A stretch of DNA of 64,000 nt from Trichuris trichiura (lineage: Eukaryota; Nematoda; Enoplea; Trichinellida; Trichuridae): contig JBAJFE010000023.1 of the NCBI GenBank assembly GCA_037903355.1, positions 1,798,001 through 1,862,000 of the forward strand, written 5' to 3'. The notes beneath the pieces were generated by a model, which was not told where the DNA came from, did not search any database, and worked only from the letters and a program-made list of their open reading frames with translations. Position 1 is the first letter of the stretch. Each line of letters starts with the position of its first letter. Both the position numbers and the translations under genes were made by a program. Below are positions 47,749 to 59,600 of the stretch, one piece after another.

Positions 47749-47794
47749 GTTTATTCGACGTCTGTTACAACTGTTGCAGGTAAAACACGGATGA
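47198..47794 (+). CDS. GC-rich ORF, unrecognised, inside the insertion
   Basis: Open for about 199 codons after an in-frame stop at 47195. There is no ATG near its 5' end; the first in-frame ATG is at 47345. The protein has AFIACVLFRVGDVVPDAPYA, INSYTTEAYSAQYANECVLA and YVEAFFAWHPRKSEYLPARL, a natural-looking composition. Base content is far above its surroundings (37 G+C of 60 in 47281-47340), while neighbours are A/T-rich. The last 15 or so codons are Tigger sequence beyond the insertion end, so the inserted coding part ends near 47748. I recognise no family. It may be a captured exon fragment from a GC-rich gene, a viral or bacterial fragment, or a chance ORF made likely by high GC. A long minus-strand frame (47826-47383) overlaps it, which is a caution. 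Confidence 0.35.
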   Translation, partial: HDEVTPDPVIGAFIACVLFRVGDVVPDAPYAGRTGPVPYCWVSSRGPCAMYAGVINSYTTEAYSAQYANECVLAHSKARRLFSLFDPALGEESIYVEAFFAWHPRKSEYLPARLFFAKVYGALNTAYQLETNRPGLFTLRVRTREFQPVICPANATLANVHALLITSRMSAKISRVLRARKLVRFIRRLLQLLQVKHG

Positions 47795-48769
47795 ATAGAT
47801 TGTAGAAGCGGATAAACATGGCGCATGCACTAAATATTAATTGGTCTTCATCACAGTCTGGCAGTTCACCGTCTCCTGTGTCGTCAAACAGAAATGGTGC
47901 ACTTTTGGAAAGACTTCATAACGGTTACCGTCTTTACCTTGCTCCATGCGTTTATTACGAACTGGCACAGACCGATGCTGCTCACATTTATCCGCCGGCT
48001 ATATACCTCTTCTGCCTCTCCGTTATACATTCTTTCCGCTGTTCTCGCATAATAAAGACTTTAAAGATCTTACAATGCAAACGTTCAGCGGTTGCAGAAC
48101 TGATGTAAGCCTACCGAGGATTACGGCTGTTTCTATTTTATACTCCTTTAAATGTGATTTTATTGTTTCTGCCAAGTAACTCCGGAATGAATCCTACACC
48201 AGTATGATTCTGTTGCTGCTATGCCAAAACCTTTTTCTCCAGATGTTGTCAATCCACAATCTCATACCCTGTTCATCCATCCAGCCGTTCTCATGAAAGC
48301 GGACAAAGGTGCCTCCTTTGACCTTCATTTCCTTTTAAATATGACCACAGGCTTCAGCTTCGTTCCATTAGCCAGGCACGATACCACTACCGTGAAGTGA
48401 GTTCTTTTATCGCCAGTGCTTTTCATTACAATAAACTTTGTGCGTTTACTATCCATGGTTCTATTGCCAATCATATCGAAAGATATTGACCACTCATCCA
48501 TATTGCCAGTATTGCCCAATGGAAATTCATTTCCTCTTCTCAGATTTCTGACATGACTGGAAACACAATTTCCTGCGACAGAGCACAGTTTCATTTCTTC
48601 TGTAAAACACCGTTTCGAGTTTTGCTTATTGGGAAATCGCACGCTACGTCTCTTCAAAAAAAATACGTGTAAACTTTATCGCGTGTCGCTCTGTATCGCG
48701 CTCTCAGTAGCAACTGAAGAAACCATGTAACTAACGAAGAATAAGTTTCCTTAACTAAGGAATTTTTCA

Positions 48770-49400
48770 TCTTTACTCAGCGCATTCTGCATGCAAGCTA
48801 TGACGAGGAAAAACCACAACGCCGGATTCAAGTTGCAAGTGGTCAACATGCCAAAGGAAAGCAACAATGCACAGGCTGTCAGGAAGTATCACACTACCTG
48901 AAAGACTGTGATAGATTGGAAAAAACAGGAAGAAGCTATGAAAAAGATGCCCAGGAACAATCCCCAAGACGCTCAGGCATCGCCTCGCGCCCGGAACTAG
49001 AGAATAGTTTCGCAGAATGAGTACGAGAACAGTGACAGAGCGCCCGTATCTTCACATGGACAGATAGAGAGATGAAACGTTGAACTGGGCCCACTGCAAC
49101 CCACACTTATCCTACGGCTTTATCCCAACGACTGGATAATGCAGCCGTTTCATGAAAAGCAAGGACTTCGTCCTCAGACAAAAGACAAAAACTGCACAGA
49201 AAATGCAAGTGGATTTGGAGAATAAGCTAGACGAGACAAAAAATGACGCAGTTCCAGACAGTGAGAAAGATCTTGCTTAGCTTAACTGTTTCGTCTCCTG
49301 CAACAAATGTGCTCGCGTCATGCACCATGTTTATCCTCTTCTACGATTTATTCATCTGTTTTTTTACATATAATAGTTGTAATAGACATCCAGTAAACCT
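48770..49400 (+). mobile_element. Decayed Tigger-like transposon 2 (5' part plus 3' tail, internal deletion)
   Basis: The plus-strand frame reads AGFKLQVVNM, NNAQAVRKYH, then a stop and VIDWKKQEEAM: the N-terminal CENP-B/HTH-psq DNA-binding domain of pogo/Tigger transposases. It proceeds to about 49250 and then jumps to the 3' tail word CATGCACCATGTTTATCC (49318), so the catalytic domain is deleted. It is head-to-head with element 1. Confidence 0.7.
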
Positions 49401-49559
49401 AAAAATATGATGTCTTGGTACAAGACTATAAGTTTATATAATGAACTGTCTTTATAACGTAGTGAATATCCCGTTATATGTATAATAACCTTTAATCTCC
49501 GGAGCTTTCAAGACAATCGTGACTAGTCATCAGCGGTCATGAAATGAATGTAATTTCCG

Positions 49560-51060
49560 AAGCGTGGTCAACCTTCAATCGTTTTTGTTGTGGAAATGGG
49601 AAGAGGCGCTGAAGATGCCAAAGAAAAAACGTGCAAGACGCTGAGGCATTTGGCCGGAACAGTTTGGCAGAATGGGTAAGGCAACAGCGACAGAGCATCA
49701 CAAAGACAGACATGAGAGATCAAACGACGAACTGGGCCTACTGCAACCCATACTTATCCTACGCTTTTACGGTAACGACTGCATGATGCAGCCTTTTCAA
49801 GAAAAGGAACGACCTCGTACTGAGACAGAAGACAAAAGTTGCGCGGAAAACTCCTGTGGATTTTGAGGATAAGCTGTGTGAATCCCGGCGGTATATTTAC
49901 AGGTATCGTTTTTGAAGAAGCGCAGCGCGCGATCTCCAAATAAGCAAACGTCGAAGCGGTGTTTTACAGAAGAAATGAAACTGTGCTCTATCTCACGAAA
50001 CTGTATTTCCAGGCATGTCAGAAATCTGACAAGAGGAAATGAGGTTCCATTGGGCAACATCAGTAATATGGATGAGACGCCAATATTTTTTGGTATTATT
50101 GGCAATGGAACCATACATAGTAAAGCCACAAAATTTATTCTAGGGAAAAGCACGAGACATGAAAGAACTCACTTCACGGTGGTGTGCTGTCCTGCCTGGC
50201 TAATGGAATGAAGTTGAAGTCCATGGTCATATTTAAGAGGAAGAGGAGGCCAAAAGAGAATTTTCCTTCTGGCGCCTTTGTCCACTTTCACGAGAACGGC
50301 TGCATGGATGAACAGAGTAGGAGCTTGTAGGTTGACAACATCTGGGGAAAAAGACCTGGGCACAGTAACAGCAGAAGTTTACTGGTGTGCGACTCATTCT
50401 GAAGTCACATAGCTGAAGCAATAAAATCACATTTAAAGAAATGCAAAATAGAAACAGCCGTGATTCCCGATGGACTTACATCAGTTCTGCAACCGGTGGA
50501 CGTTTGCATTAATAAGCCCTTCAAAGACTTCATGCGAGAAGAGTGGAAAGAATGTATAACGAACAGGCAGAAAAGGTACAGAGCCGGCGGATGAATGTGA
50601 ACTCCATCGCTCAGTTTGCTGTACCAGTTCGTAATAAAGGCATGCAGCAAAGTAAAGTCGGAAACTGTTATGAAATCTTTTCGAAAGTGCTCTTTTTCTA
50701 CCCTGTTGCACGACACAGAAGACGTTGAACTGTCAGACAGCGACGAGACCATTCTTAGCTTAATCGTTTCGTCCGGTGCAATTAATGTTCACTGCATCAT
50801 GCACCATGTTCATCCTATCCTGCAATCTATTCATCCGTGTTTTACATGCACTAGTTATAATAGACGTCCAATAAACCTATTCAATACTATTCATTTTTTA
50901 CAGCCTACGCAGTGCTGTACAACAGGTGTTAATCGGCAGCTGATTAGTTTTCATACTAAAGCTGAGGCAAGACAGTTTCCATTGAATGGATGATGGGCAT
51001 TAATAGGAAACTGACTAATCAGAATTGACCTAGACTTGAGCAATCAGCGCCGCCGTCACT
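49560..51060 (+). mobile_element. Decayed Tigger-like transposon 3, most complete copy
   Basis: Remnants occur in the right order: a degraded N-terminal part (49.6-49.9 kb); SNMDETPIFFGIIGN with the first catalytic Asp at 50071-50073; LLVCDSF with the second Asp at 50391-50393; and IPDGLTSVLQPVDVCINKPF with the third Asp at 50499-50501. The acidic triad of the DDE_1 superfamily is therefore still spelled out, but frameshifts and stops separate the parts. The 3' end carries GCCGCCGTCACTGGGC at about 51045, matching the end of element 1. It sits at the boundary between direct and inverted repeat-unit copies. Confidence 0.8.
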
Positions 51061-51189
51061 GGGCTAATCATTATCACCCTTTACTTACATACACTAACTT
51101 TTGTACGTTGTCTGACTTACTTTTCTTGCAAATAACTGACCAGTTCAGATTAAGGTAGAAATAACAGAGAAGCAAATAACCAACCAATC

Positions 51190-53640
51190 ACAAAAAAGTG
51201 AAAGGTCCTAAAGGAGAAAACGAAATTCGTTTAGGGCACTGCTCCCTTGACTGTCATGAAAACATGGACTTTTATATCACTTACCTGTACTGTAAAAACT
51301 TCAGACGATTGCGAAATGCAAAGACCCGGAAATTTAATGAAAATTCAAGTAGCTGTATGACGCAGCGCTCATTTACGACTGCAGGGAATCACGAAAAATT
51401 GAAAGGTCCTAAAGCAGAAAACGAAGTTCGTTTATGCCACTGCTCCCTTGACTGTCATGGAAACATGGACTTTTACATCACTTACCTGTGCTGTAAAAGG
51501 TGCAGACGATTACAAAATGCAAAGCCCCGGAAATTTAGTTAAAATTCAAGCAGCTGCATGACGCAGCGCTCATTTACGACTGCAAGGAATCATGAAAAAA
51601 GTGGAAGGTCTCAAAGGAAAAAATGCGACGGATCATCACGATAACGTACTCTCTTACTGAATATCAGAACTTGAAAAGTTTTGTCTTTTGTACGTTGTCT
51701 GACTTACTTGAAAGCCCAATAGATATAGTGCTCCCGTTTGAGCTATTCGTAACTTCACGAATACATGTTCTAACGATTACCGTTATCTTGTCACGGTTGT
51801 CATACCATAAACCATGGCAACCTGTAAGACTAAAGCATTCAGAAACTGTAGGAGATACGAAATATCATATACTTTTACATACGTACCTGCAATGGAAACA
51901 CTCTCTAAAGACTTCAGAAGGAAAAATTCAAGCAGCTGCAAGACGCAGCGCTGAATGTATTCATTCACGAGTCAGAAGATCAAAGAAAAAAGTGAAAGCT
52001 CCCAAAGGAGAAAGAGGAATTTGTTTTCGCGACTGGACGCGATTGATCATCATGAAAACATCCTCTTTTACAGAAAGTGAAAACTTGAAAAGGTTTCGCC
52101 TTTTGTCCGCCGTCTTACGTTTTGAAAGCCCAATAAACATTCGACGAGTTCAGGCGTTTGCAGCGAGCATTTAGCCATCGTAATTTAATCGCCGTGAGAT
52201 ACCGATGTCCTGCTTACGGACATTCCTGTGAACATTTAACAATTCATCCGGAAGCAGCATACGCCGACAAGACGACCATATTTTTTTGCCTTTCTGTTAG
52301 ACAACAGAAGCTGGCGAGATGGCTGAAACAAGCTTGTCCTCCAGCTGACTTTCCTGCATTCGACAAGTCTAAGCGCTTGCAAAATTTAATCTTCGTGAAA
52401 TGGTAGTGCCCCACCTGCGAACACTTCTGTGAAAGTTTAATAACTCCTCCAGGACTTCTAGGTTGTTGAAAGACTGAATTGGCAGAATTCATGGTTCTGG
52501 TCACAACACGCATGGGTTTCACAAGCGAATACGCCGTCAGTAGTAACGGAAAAGAGCAAACGATCAACGTCGAACAGTATCCAGTCCTTGAAAATTGATC
52601 ACGTGAACGAAGCTAATACTTTCATGCCAGATCTGCCGCTAGTATTAGTCGTAGAATCCGAAAGAGCAGACTTCAATAATTTTACGTACAGCGAACTGTG
52701 ATTACTCTACACTTCTTATTGCTTCTGCATCAGTAAGGCTTCACGCATTTATCACAGAAGAATCGAACCTTAATGCACGGCCAAGTCAGAAATACCATCA
52801 AAACAATCTCTTGCGTGACAAAGTTGACCACGATGAACAATTTGAGGCACCCATTACCCTTAGCCGTAACTGGAAACAGCGCCTGGGACAAAGCACGTAT
52901 TTCCTCCGCACTTGCGTGATTGATTTTCCCTAAGACACACATGGCGGTGCCTCGTCTGGTCATTCGTTGAGGTATATTATGAGCTGAGGACCATAGCGAG
53001 AGACAGAAAGTTACATTTGTTAGTACACAAGTGCTACCAAAGCACTGATGCATTGAAAAAGTCGAAAACCATACAGGACACAAATCGTTACTGTATACGT
53101 ACCTTAAAGGAAATCACTTCGCTTCAGCCTTTTGGATGACATAAATTTAACAACATTCAATTTCAGACTCCCTTGAATATCGACACTTCGTTTCCTTCAC
53201 TCCACTATGCATTGAATATTAAAAAAAGGATTTCAACGTGTCCATAGCAAGCTTGGAGTTTACATAGGCACTTAGAGTGACGCAATTCGTCCGCAGTAAA
53301 ACATTTACCTTTGAGAAACTGTGGACCTGAAAGCCATTTTCCCAGTTCTTCCGATGTTCAGAGTGGTTTCCATGAAACGGAAACGCCAAAAGTAGACATG
53401 TGAAAGACTATACGCCGGCCGCAGAGAGCGAAGTACCAAAATGACCGTATCTTTTGTCTTCATTCGTGGTACGAAATGTACTCGCACCAGCAACAGCAGG
53501 GAAGCAATCTGAGCACACTTATACTTGTCGGATAAGCATCCACTAACTGCACCAGGTAGAGGAAAGGTCTGCATCTTAAGCCCAGACACATGTTTTTTAT
53601 CAATACCAGTCTTGCCGCGCATATATTCCAGCATGACCAG
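51190..53640 (-). repeat. Partial repeat-unit copy, inverted, with a 200-bp tandem duplication
   Basis: Read on the minus strand it follows unit modules from GGCTTAAGATGCAG (53.6 kb) through GCATTACTTGTGC-like and CATTATTGC-like parts to the intron module, skipping one module near 52.5 kb. At its end two units of about 200 bp lie in tandem (51198-51395 and 51400-51600), both with AAGGTCCTAAA and CACTGCTCCCTTGACTGTCA. The tandem keeps a plus-strand frame open over 114 codons, which is probably incidental. The minus-strand frame at 53083-52730 is open for 117 codons (GKINHASAEEIRALSQALF, GNGCLKLFIVVNF) and is shared with copies A and B. Confidence 0.7.
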
Positions 53641-56600
53641 GACACGCAAATGGAGAATAATTCAAAAGTATTAGGACGTACGTGCAAACAGGCCATTGTG
53701 AAAGCGAAAGGATTGCAAACCAGCTGCTACTGTTATGCGTAGTGCTGTAAGATGGTCAACAAAGTGCATGTACGTCGTACAACACTTTGCACATCCAACA
53801 TAGTAGTCGGTATGTCTTTCTTATGCATCAAAAACTAAGCGACGCGAGCAAAAGCAACGAAATAGTCAAACTTACGCTTTCATCCGAAGTCAAAGGTCCA
53901 TAATACAGCTTGAATCTCCAGCAACGAACTTTCTCTTACTCAAGCTATTGTTTGAAGAGCAGCAAACCCCACTGAACAGTGTGAACACAACTTGAACGGT
54001 TGAAAGTGAGCCAGCTAGTCAAGGGACGCTTTAATTGTAAGCCAAGCGCTTCCACTTCCACGAACCAGAAACATCAAAGGTATTTTTTGCCAAAGCATAT
54101 TCCATTTTCATGAAAGCGGAATATCCTTACAACTGTCTCTCCCACTAATCACGGAATAAAGTTGAAAGAAAATGTCCAAAGCTGATTACACTCACACTTT
54201 CGCGATGGATAAAGCGCACTTCAGCCAATGCGGTTAAGAAATGGGAACTATTTATGCCGTTCAACGTAAAGCTTTCACTGCCCATGCAAGGTCAGCAGCT
54301 GGAAATTTCCAGTGTGCATCATTTTGCTTTCAGACTTTATCCAATAAAAAACTGATGCAGGAAGGAATACCGCGGTTTAACCAAATAACTGCTGTCAGAA
54401 TTCCTTGACTGGCGGCTGATTGTTTTAAAATGACCTCTCAGACGAATCATAGGTGCAAGCACCACTTGCAATGAAGTAACTGATTGAAGTGCAGTTGGGT
54501 AACATCGAACGATCTTCACATGGTCACTTGGAGTGTCCCGCAGAATACTCGACCAACCTCCGGCCGATTCCTCTGGATACTCCTGCAGACCATAGACATT
54601 CCCATAGCGAACGATCGGTCTGCTTACCATAAACAAAAGGGTCCAGCACTAACAAAGCAAATAGAAACTACGACACAGGGGATACGTTTTCATAAACTTA
54701 TTGATCAGGAAATCAACTTTGGTGAACCCCTTATGATCATTACACATGTAGAACTGAATTTGGTTCAAACAGCTGTACAGACGACACAGCTTGTCTAGCG
54801 AGCTAACTTTGACAGTTCCCCTGCTTATCTACTATTTGTTGTTCGAAAGGAACTATCGACGCAGCAAATTGTTAGGAGTACTCTGAGAAGGCACAAGTGT
54901 TCGACTCAGAACGCCAAGCGCTACCAAGATAAACTTCACCGAGAACCATTGAGAACATGGAATATTTCAACTACAAAGATCCCACTGCTTACGCAAGCGT
55001 CACAATGGCCAATTTCCAGCTTCTCTTGCATCCAATCTCGATACTCATACGCAGAACCTAATGTACAACGCCAATGCCTGAATCAGTGCGAATTTCCAGG
55101 AAAACATAGCAATGCTACACTACGCTGGGCATGACAAACGATTTCGGGAACCCATTGACACTAATCGTATGTTCAAACATCGGCCAAGTATAAATACAAA
55201 TTTCCGGTGCATACTGCCCTCCGCACACTAATAGAAACACATGATTCTTCGCCGTATGCTCCATAACTGTAGCAAACTAAACAGTAGTTGAACATTGTCG
55301 TAAAAGTGCCTCAGGAGAACTTCCACAATGTTCTACACCGAGCAAAAGCACAAAGGACGAACATACTCCATCAAAACACAACAGGGTCGACAAGTGCTAT
55401 TTCCACTTCTGCTATTTAACATCTGTTTCAATCACACACAATCGTTCCCTCAGCAATATTTTCGCCATTTCGTTTAGTTGACTTTGCGAGAGTTGAGATA
55501 CAGTAACAAGGACGATCAATTTCTCGCGATGATTAGAAAAGGTCAAATCTCACAAAGTTCCGTTTTCTTCAAAAGCACAAAACGGGTCTACTCTGCACTT
55601 CAAGCAACTTTCGCAGTGGAACAGACGAGCCTGCTCAAGTCGTGGCGATTCAAGAAAAGCTGCACTTACATCTCTGATGGACATAGACGGAAAGAGTTTG
55701 ATACATCTGCGAACTTTGCCACTCGCCTGACCATTGCTCCCATGGAGAGTAAAGCAGAACCTTCAATAGTACCGCACATGTTCAAGAGCACGCAATAGAC
55801 TCGACGATATCAACAAACAGTACCTACAAGCGATGGTAACAGGCACTGAGGTCGACAAAACTTCAGAGAAGAAAAGTCCACCGGTGATATATATAGGGAA
55901 CAAACACAAATACAATTGCGAAAAGCGTACCTCTTGCATAGCCCAGCAAAGCATCGAACATGAATGGCTATTGCATGAAGATATGCCACTTCTGGCGGAA
56001 ATAACCAATGCTGGAAACCGTTCGTTCTGAGCACTGAAGCTTGCGAACTCAGCATAAGCAGCCCGAACAGTAAGTAGTCTTTGTCATCACGTTTCCACTG
56101 CTACAGATGCTTGCTGAAAGTGCCAAATTGACTTAACATCCATAATGCTTAATTCGATACACTTGGCAAAATCACCTGGCAGGCGTTACAGACAGTGACA
56201 AACAGAAGAAAACTCTCTCTACACTTGCTCGAAAACGACGTTGCAGAAGAAATAATGATTCCTTGAAGAACACTCGATAAGCTTGAAACCATAATGGTTC
56301 TGGACGTTGAAGACTGAAACAGTTGGAAATGTGAAGAAACGGTACTCTCTTGAACAGCACTGGCAGAAGTAAGCTCCCGGTAACCAAAATGGGAAAGCTT
56401 TTGGAGGTTGCGTTAGTATTCAAACGTCCTTTTGTCCTCAAGAGAATTTCAAACACGTATTCGCAGAATCGTACCAAAATTCCATTGCTTTATCAAATAG
56501 ACGGCCAACAAAAACCGGTTTACATGACTCGACGTTATCAGCAAACCACTGGCCAGAGACATGGGCATAAAGATCGCTACCGAATAGTCAGTCGTTTCAC

Positions 56601-59600
56601 TGGCATAGCTTGCTGAAACGACGGCATGCCGTAGCAAAATATCACCTCATAGGTGTACTGCTTCTGTTTGAACCACTGGTAACCTCACGAACCCATGTTT
56701 TAACGTATACTGTTAAGTTGTCGCGGTTTTCATATCATAAAGCATGGCATCTTGCAACAGTGAAGCATACAGAAACTGTATGAGATAGCATACACTTTCA
56801 TATACGTACCTGCAACAGAAACACGCTCTCCAAAGACTTCAAGAAGTTGTACAAAGTAAAGCCAATGAAATTCTAGCAGCTGCAAGACGCAGCGCTGAAT
56901 GTATTCATTCACGAGTCGAAGGAATCAGAACACAAAAGAAAGCTCCCAAGGGAGAACTAGAAATTTGCTTCAGCGACTGGACGCGATTGATCATGATGAA
57001 ATGATCGTTTCCTACAGAAGGTGAAAACTTGGAAAGGTTTCTCTTTTTGTCCGCCATCTGACTTTCTTGAAGGCTCAGTATACATTCAAGGAGTTCAGGC
57101 ACTTGCAGGGAGCATTTAGCCACCGTAACTTAATCGGCGTAATGCGGTAGTCTCCAACATAGGAACACTTCTGTGAACGTTCAACCACACATCACGGAGC
57201 AGCATACGCCGACAAGATGGCCGTACTATTTTGCTTCTTTGTTACATGATGGAAGACGGTGAAATGGCTGCAACAAGCAGCATGCAGCCTCTCCTTTAGT
57301 GGCACGAACCAGTGCGTCCGAGAATGTGAACGAGGACGCTTTCGCTGCTCAAGAGCGTCCAGTAGACAGAAATCGCTACTTCGGTTATATCTTTGAACAT
57401 CCCGTGCGGCTGTTGAAGGATGCAACAGAGGCTGCAGAATCGATTACATGTTTGCACACAACTGCATCTCATAGCGTGATTTTAACGTCCTATTCGGTTA
57501 GAGAGAAGTGTGCTCATTGGAAAACCGGTCGCAAGCAGTAACGAAGCTCTTCTGCTACAATACGCCTGATTTTTCTTCGGTGAACTTATCTAACACTCAC
57601 AGAATCTGCCGTCCCCAATGCGCAATCACCAACGTGACACGTGTACCAGGTCGACCAGCAAAACCATTGGTCAGATGCTTGGATGATCTCACATAATTAA
57701 GTATTGTCCAATCCGGCACTGGACAAACCGTCAGCCTTAACCAGCACGTCTACTGAAGCCTTCACCTGCTCGCCTACCAATTTCTAATCGTTGGCATCCA
57801 CTGCTCAAAAATTGGCCGCACGTACTGTTAGAGAACTTATGCCAGGCGGACTTCTGGTAAAAGAGCGAAATGCCGACTCGCATGCATACAGGCAGCAATC
57901 AGACTTTGAGCCATCCAAGAAACATCTTTCGTTTTGTTCAACTTCATCTTCAATTCTGTGCAAAGGGCATTCAAACCAGATTCATCGATGACAACATGTC
58001 CAATGACTTGGCCAACCTTTCATTTCTCTACACAAAAGCATTCTTTCTGTGAAACAGACGCGAATACACTCAGTCGTTTCATCAGTGAGCAGCTAATGAA
58101 GCACGCGAGTCGATTTCAGCAAAGAGCACCTCCATAATCAGCTAACGGCCTGTATGAACTAGTCACGCCTGGGCGATTAGCAGAAGCAACATGCTTGAAG
58201 AAACCACTTCAGCTTTCTTATCTTTTAGATATTCCTATGCGTGATAAGGTTGTCTATGATGAACAGTTTCAGGCATCCATTTGCATTAAACCAAATTGCA
58301 AACAGCGCACGGAACAAAGCATCCAATTTTTTTGCAGTTGCGTCGTTGCGTTCCGCTATTACATACATGCACGGCGGTGCCTCGCCTAATCATCCGTTGA
58401 AGTGTATTATCAGCTGAAGACGACAAAGAATGGCAGAGAATTACTCTTGAATACAGAGATCGTGCTAACGCACTGATATAGAAACTATACGAGATACGAG
58501 CCATTAGTGTATACATACCGTATAGAAAATTACTTCCTTTCAGCTTTTTGAAAAACACAGGAACTGAACCTCACGTGATTTGAATCTTCATTGAATATGG
58601 ACACTTGGACTCCTTCGTCACAATATGCACGGGATATCACAAAGAGAATTCCAGCATGTGTAACGGCAGCTTGGACTCCAGATTGGCACTTAGAGTGAGG
58701 AATGTAGTCCACAGTAAACCATTTTAGCTTTGAGAAACTGCACATCACAAAACCAATCTCATAGTTCTTGCTATTTCCAGTGTAGTTTCCATGAAGGGGA
58801 AATGCCGAAAGCAGACACGCGAAAGGCTAAACGCTGGCAGCGGAGGAAAATTCTAACACGACCGTGGACTTCCTCGTCATTTCTCATATAGAATGTACTG
58901 ACACTTGCAGTACCGCTTAAGCAATCTGAGGACACGTACTCTTGCTGGCACAGCAGCCACTAACCGCGTCATGTCGGGGAAAGCTTTAGAGCGTAAGGCT
59001 AAGCACATATGCTTCACCAATCAAAGCGTTGCAGCGATTACGTTGCAGATTGGCTTTCATATTGTGTGTCATAGATTAAGTGGAGGAAAGAGACATTTTG
59101 CATACGAACATATAGCACCGCTGCGTTGGAATTCCACCGGGACGACGTTCCACGCAGCAGCAAGTCCTTTCGGTGCTGCGGTTACAATAGTGACAAAGCC
59201 GGTCGTGGTCCAAAGGAGTTGGGTGTCAGTCACGACGTACTATAGCTGATTCTCTCTGTGCTCAAAGGCGTGACACCATATGTCATACGGAAGCTGCAAG
59301 CATTAGCTTTTCTTTTCTCCTACACGCATTTCTTCATTGTCAACCGCCAAAGCTGTCAATTTCTTCGATGGGAGCCCATAAGCCGAATGGCACAGAAGAA
59401 TGGGCTTGCTTTCACAACGACTCCTTGAAGGCAGGCAAGGTCGTCGAAGACAGCCGTCTCTAAGCAAAGAGCGTGTTCTTCACGGCGGTAGAGAATATAC
59501 ATTGGGAACAACAGTACGCCTGTTCCAGAGAATGGCTTTGTATCGGTTCCTCTATTGCGTCTGTTATCCGCGAGGAGTAGTGGGCTTGCCATGAGCAAAC

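Larger units (their letters stand above)
46955..48690 (-). mobile_element. Decayed pogo/Tigger-like transposon 1 (3' part), interrupted
   Basis: The minus-strand frame at 48657-48325 contains GNMDEWSISFDM and KSTGDKRTHFTVV, the start of the DDE_1 catalytic domain of pogo/Tigger transposases (consensus NMDET). It ends with an intact word for CLANGTKLKPVVIFKRK. The downstream part continues to about 47764, and after the insertion (47116-47748) to the terminal sequence CCCTGTGACGGCGACGC at about 46955. Element 3 has the mirror terminus (GCCGCCGTCACTGGGC at about 51045). The 5' half of the gene is absent. It is surely dead. Confidence 0.75.

Noticed and set aside
47383..47826. Minus-strand ORF of 147 codons opposite the GC-rich ORF
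   Set aside because: Its composition (many Arg, Ser, Pro) is typical of the reverse frame of GC-rich DNA; the plus-strand frame has the more natural composition. Neither is proven.
51198..51542. 114-codon ORF with two internal repeats
   Set aside because: Explained by a 200-bp tandem duplication within a partial repeat unit; no start context or splice support.
55478..55798. Plus-strand ORF similar to a minus-strand ORF at 42588-43013, antisense to the unit
   Set aside because: About one third identity in this frame, but the opposite frame is equally or better conserved (LLSMGAMVRRV-type) and runs into a GTAAGT donor in copy B. The antisense similarity is probably a shadow.
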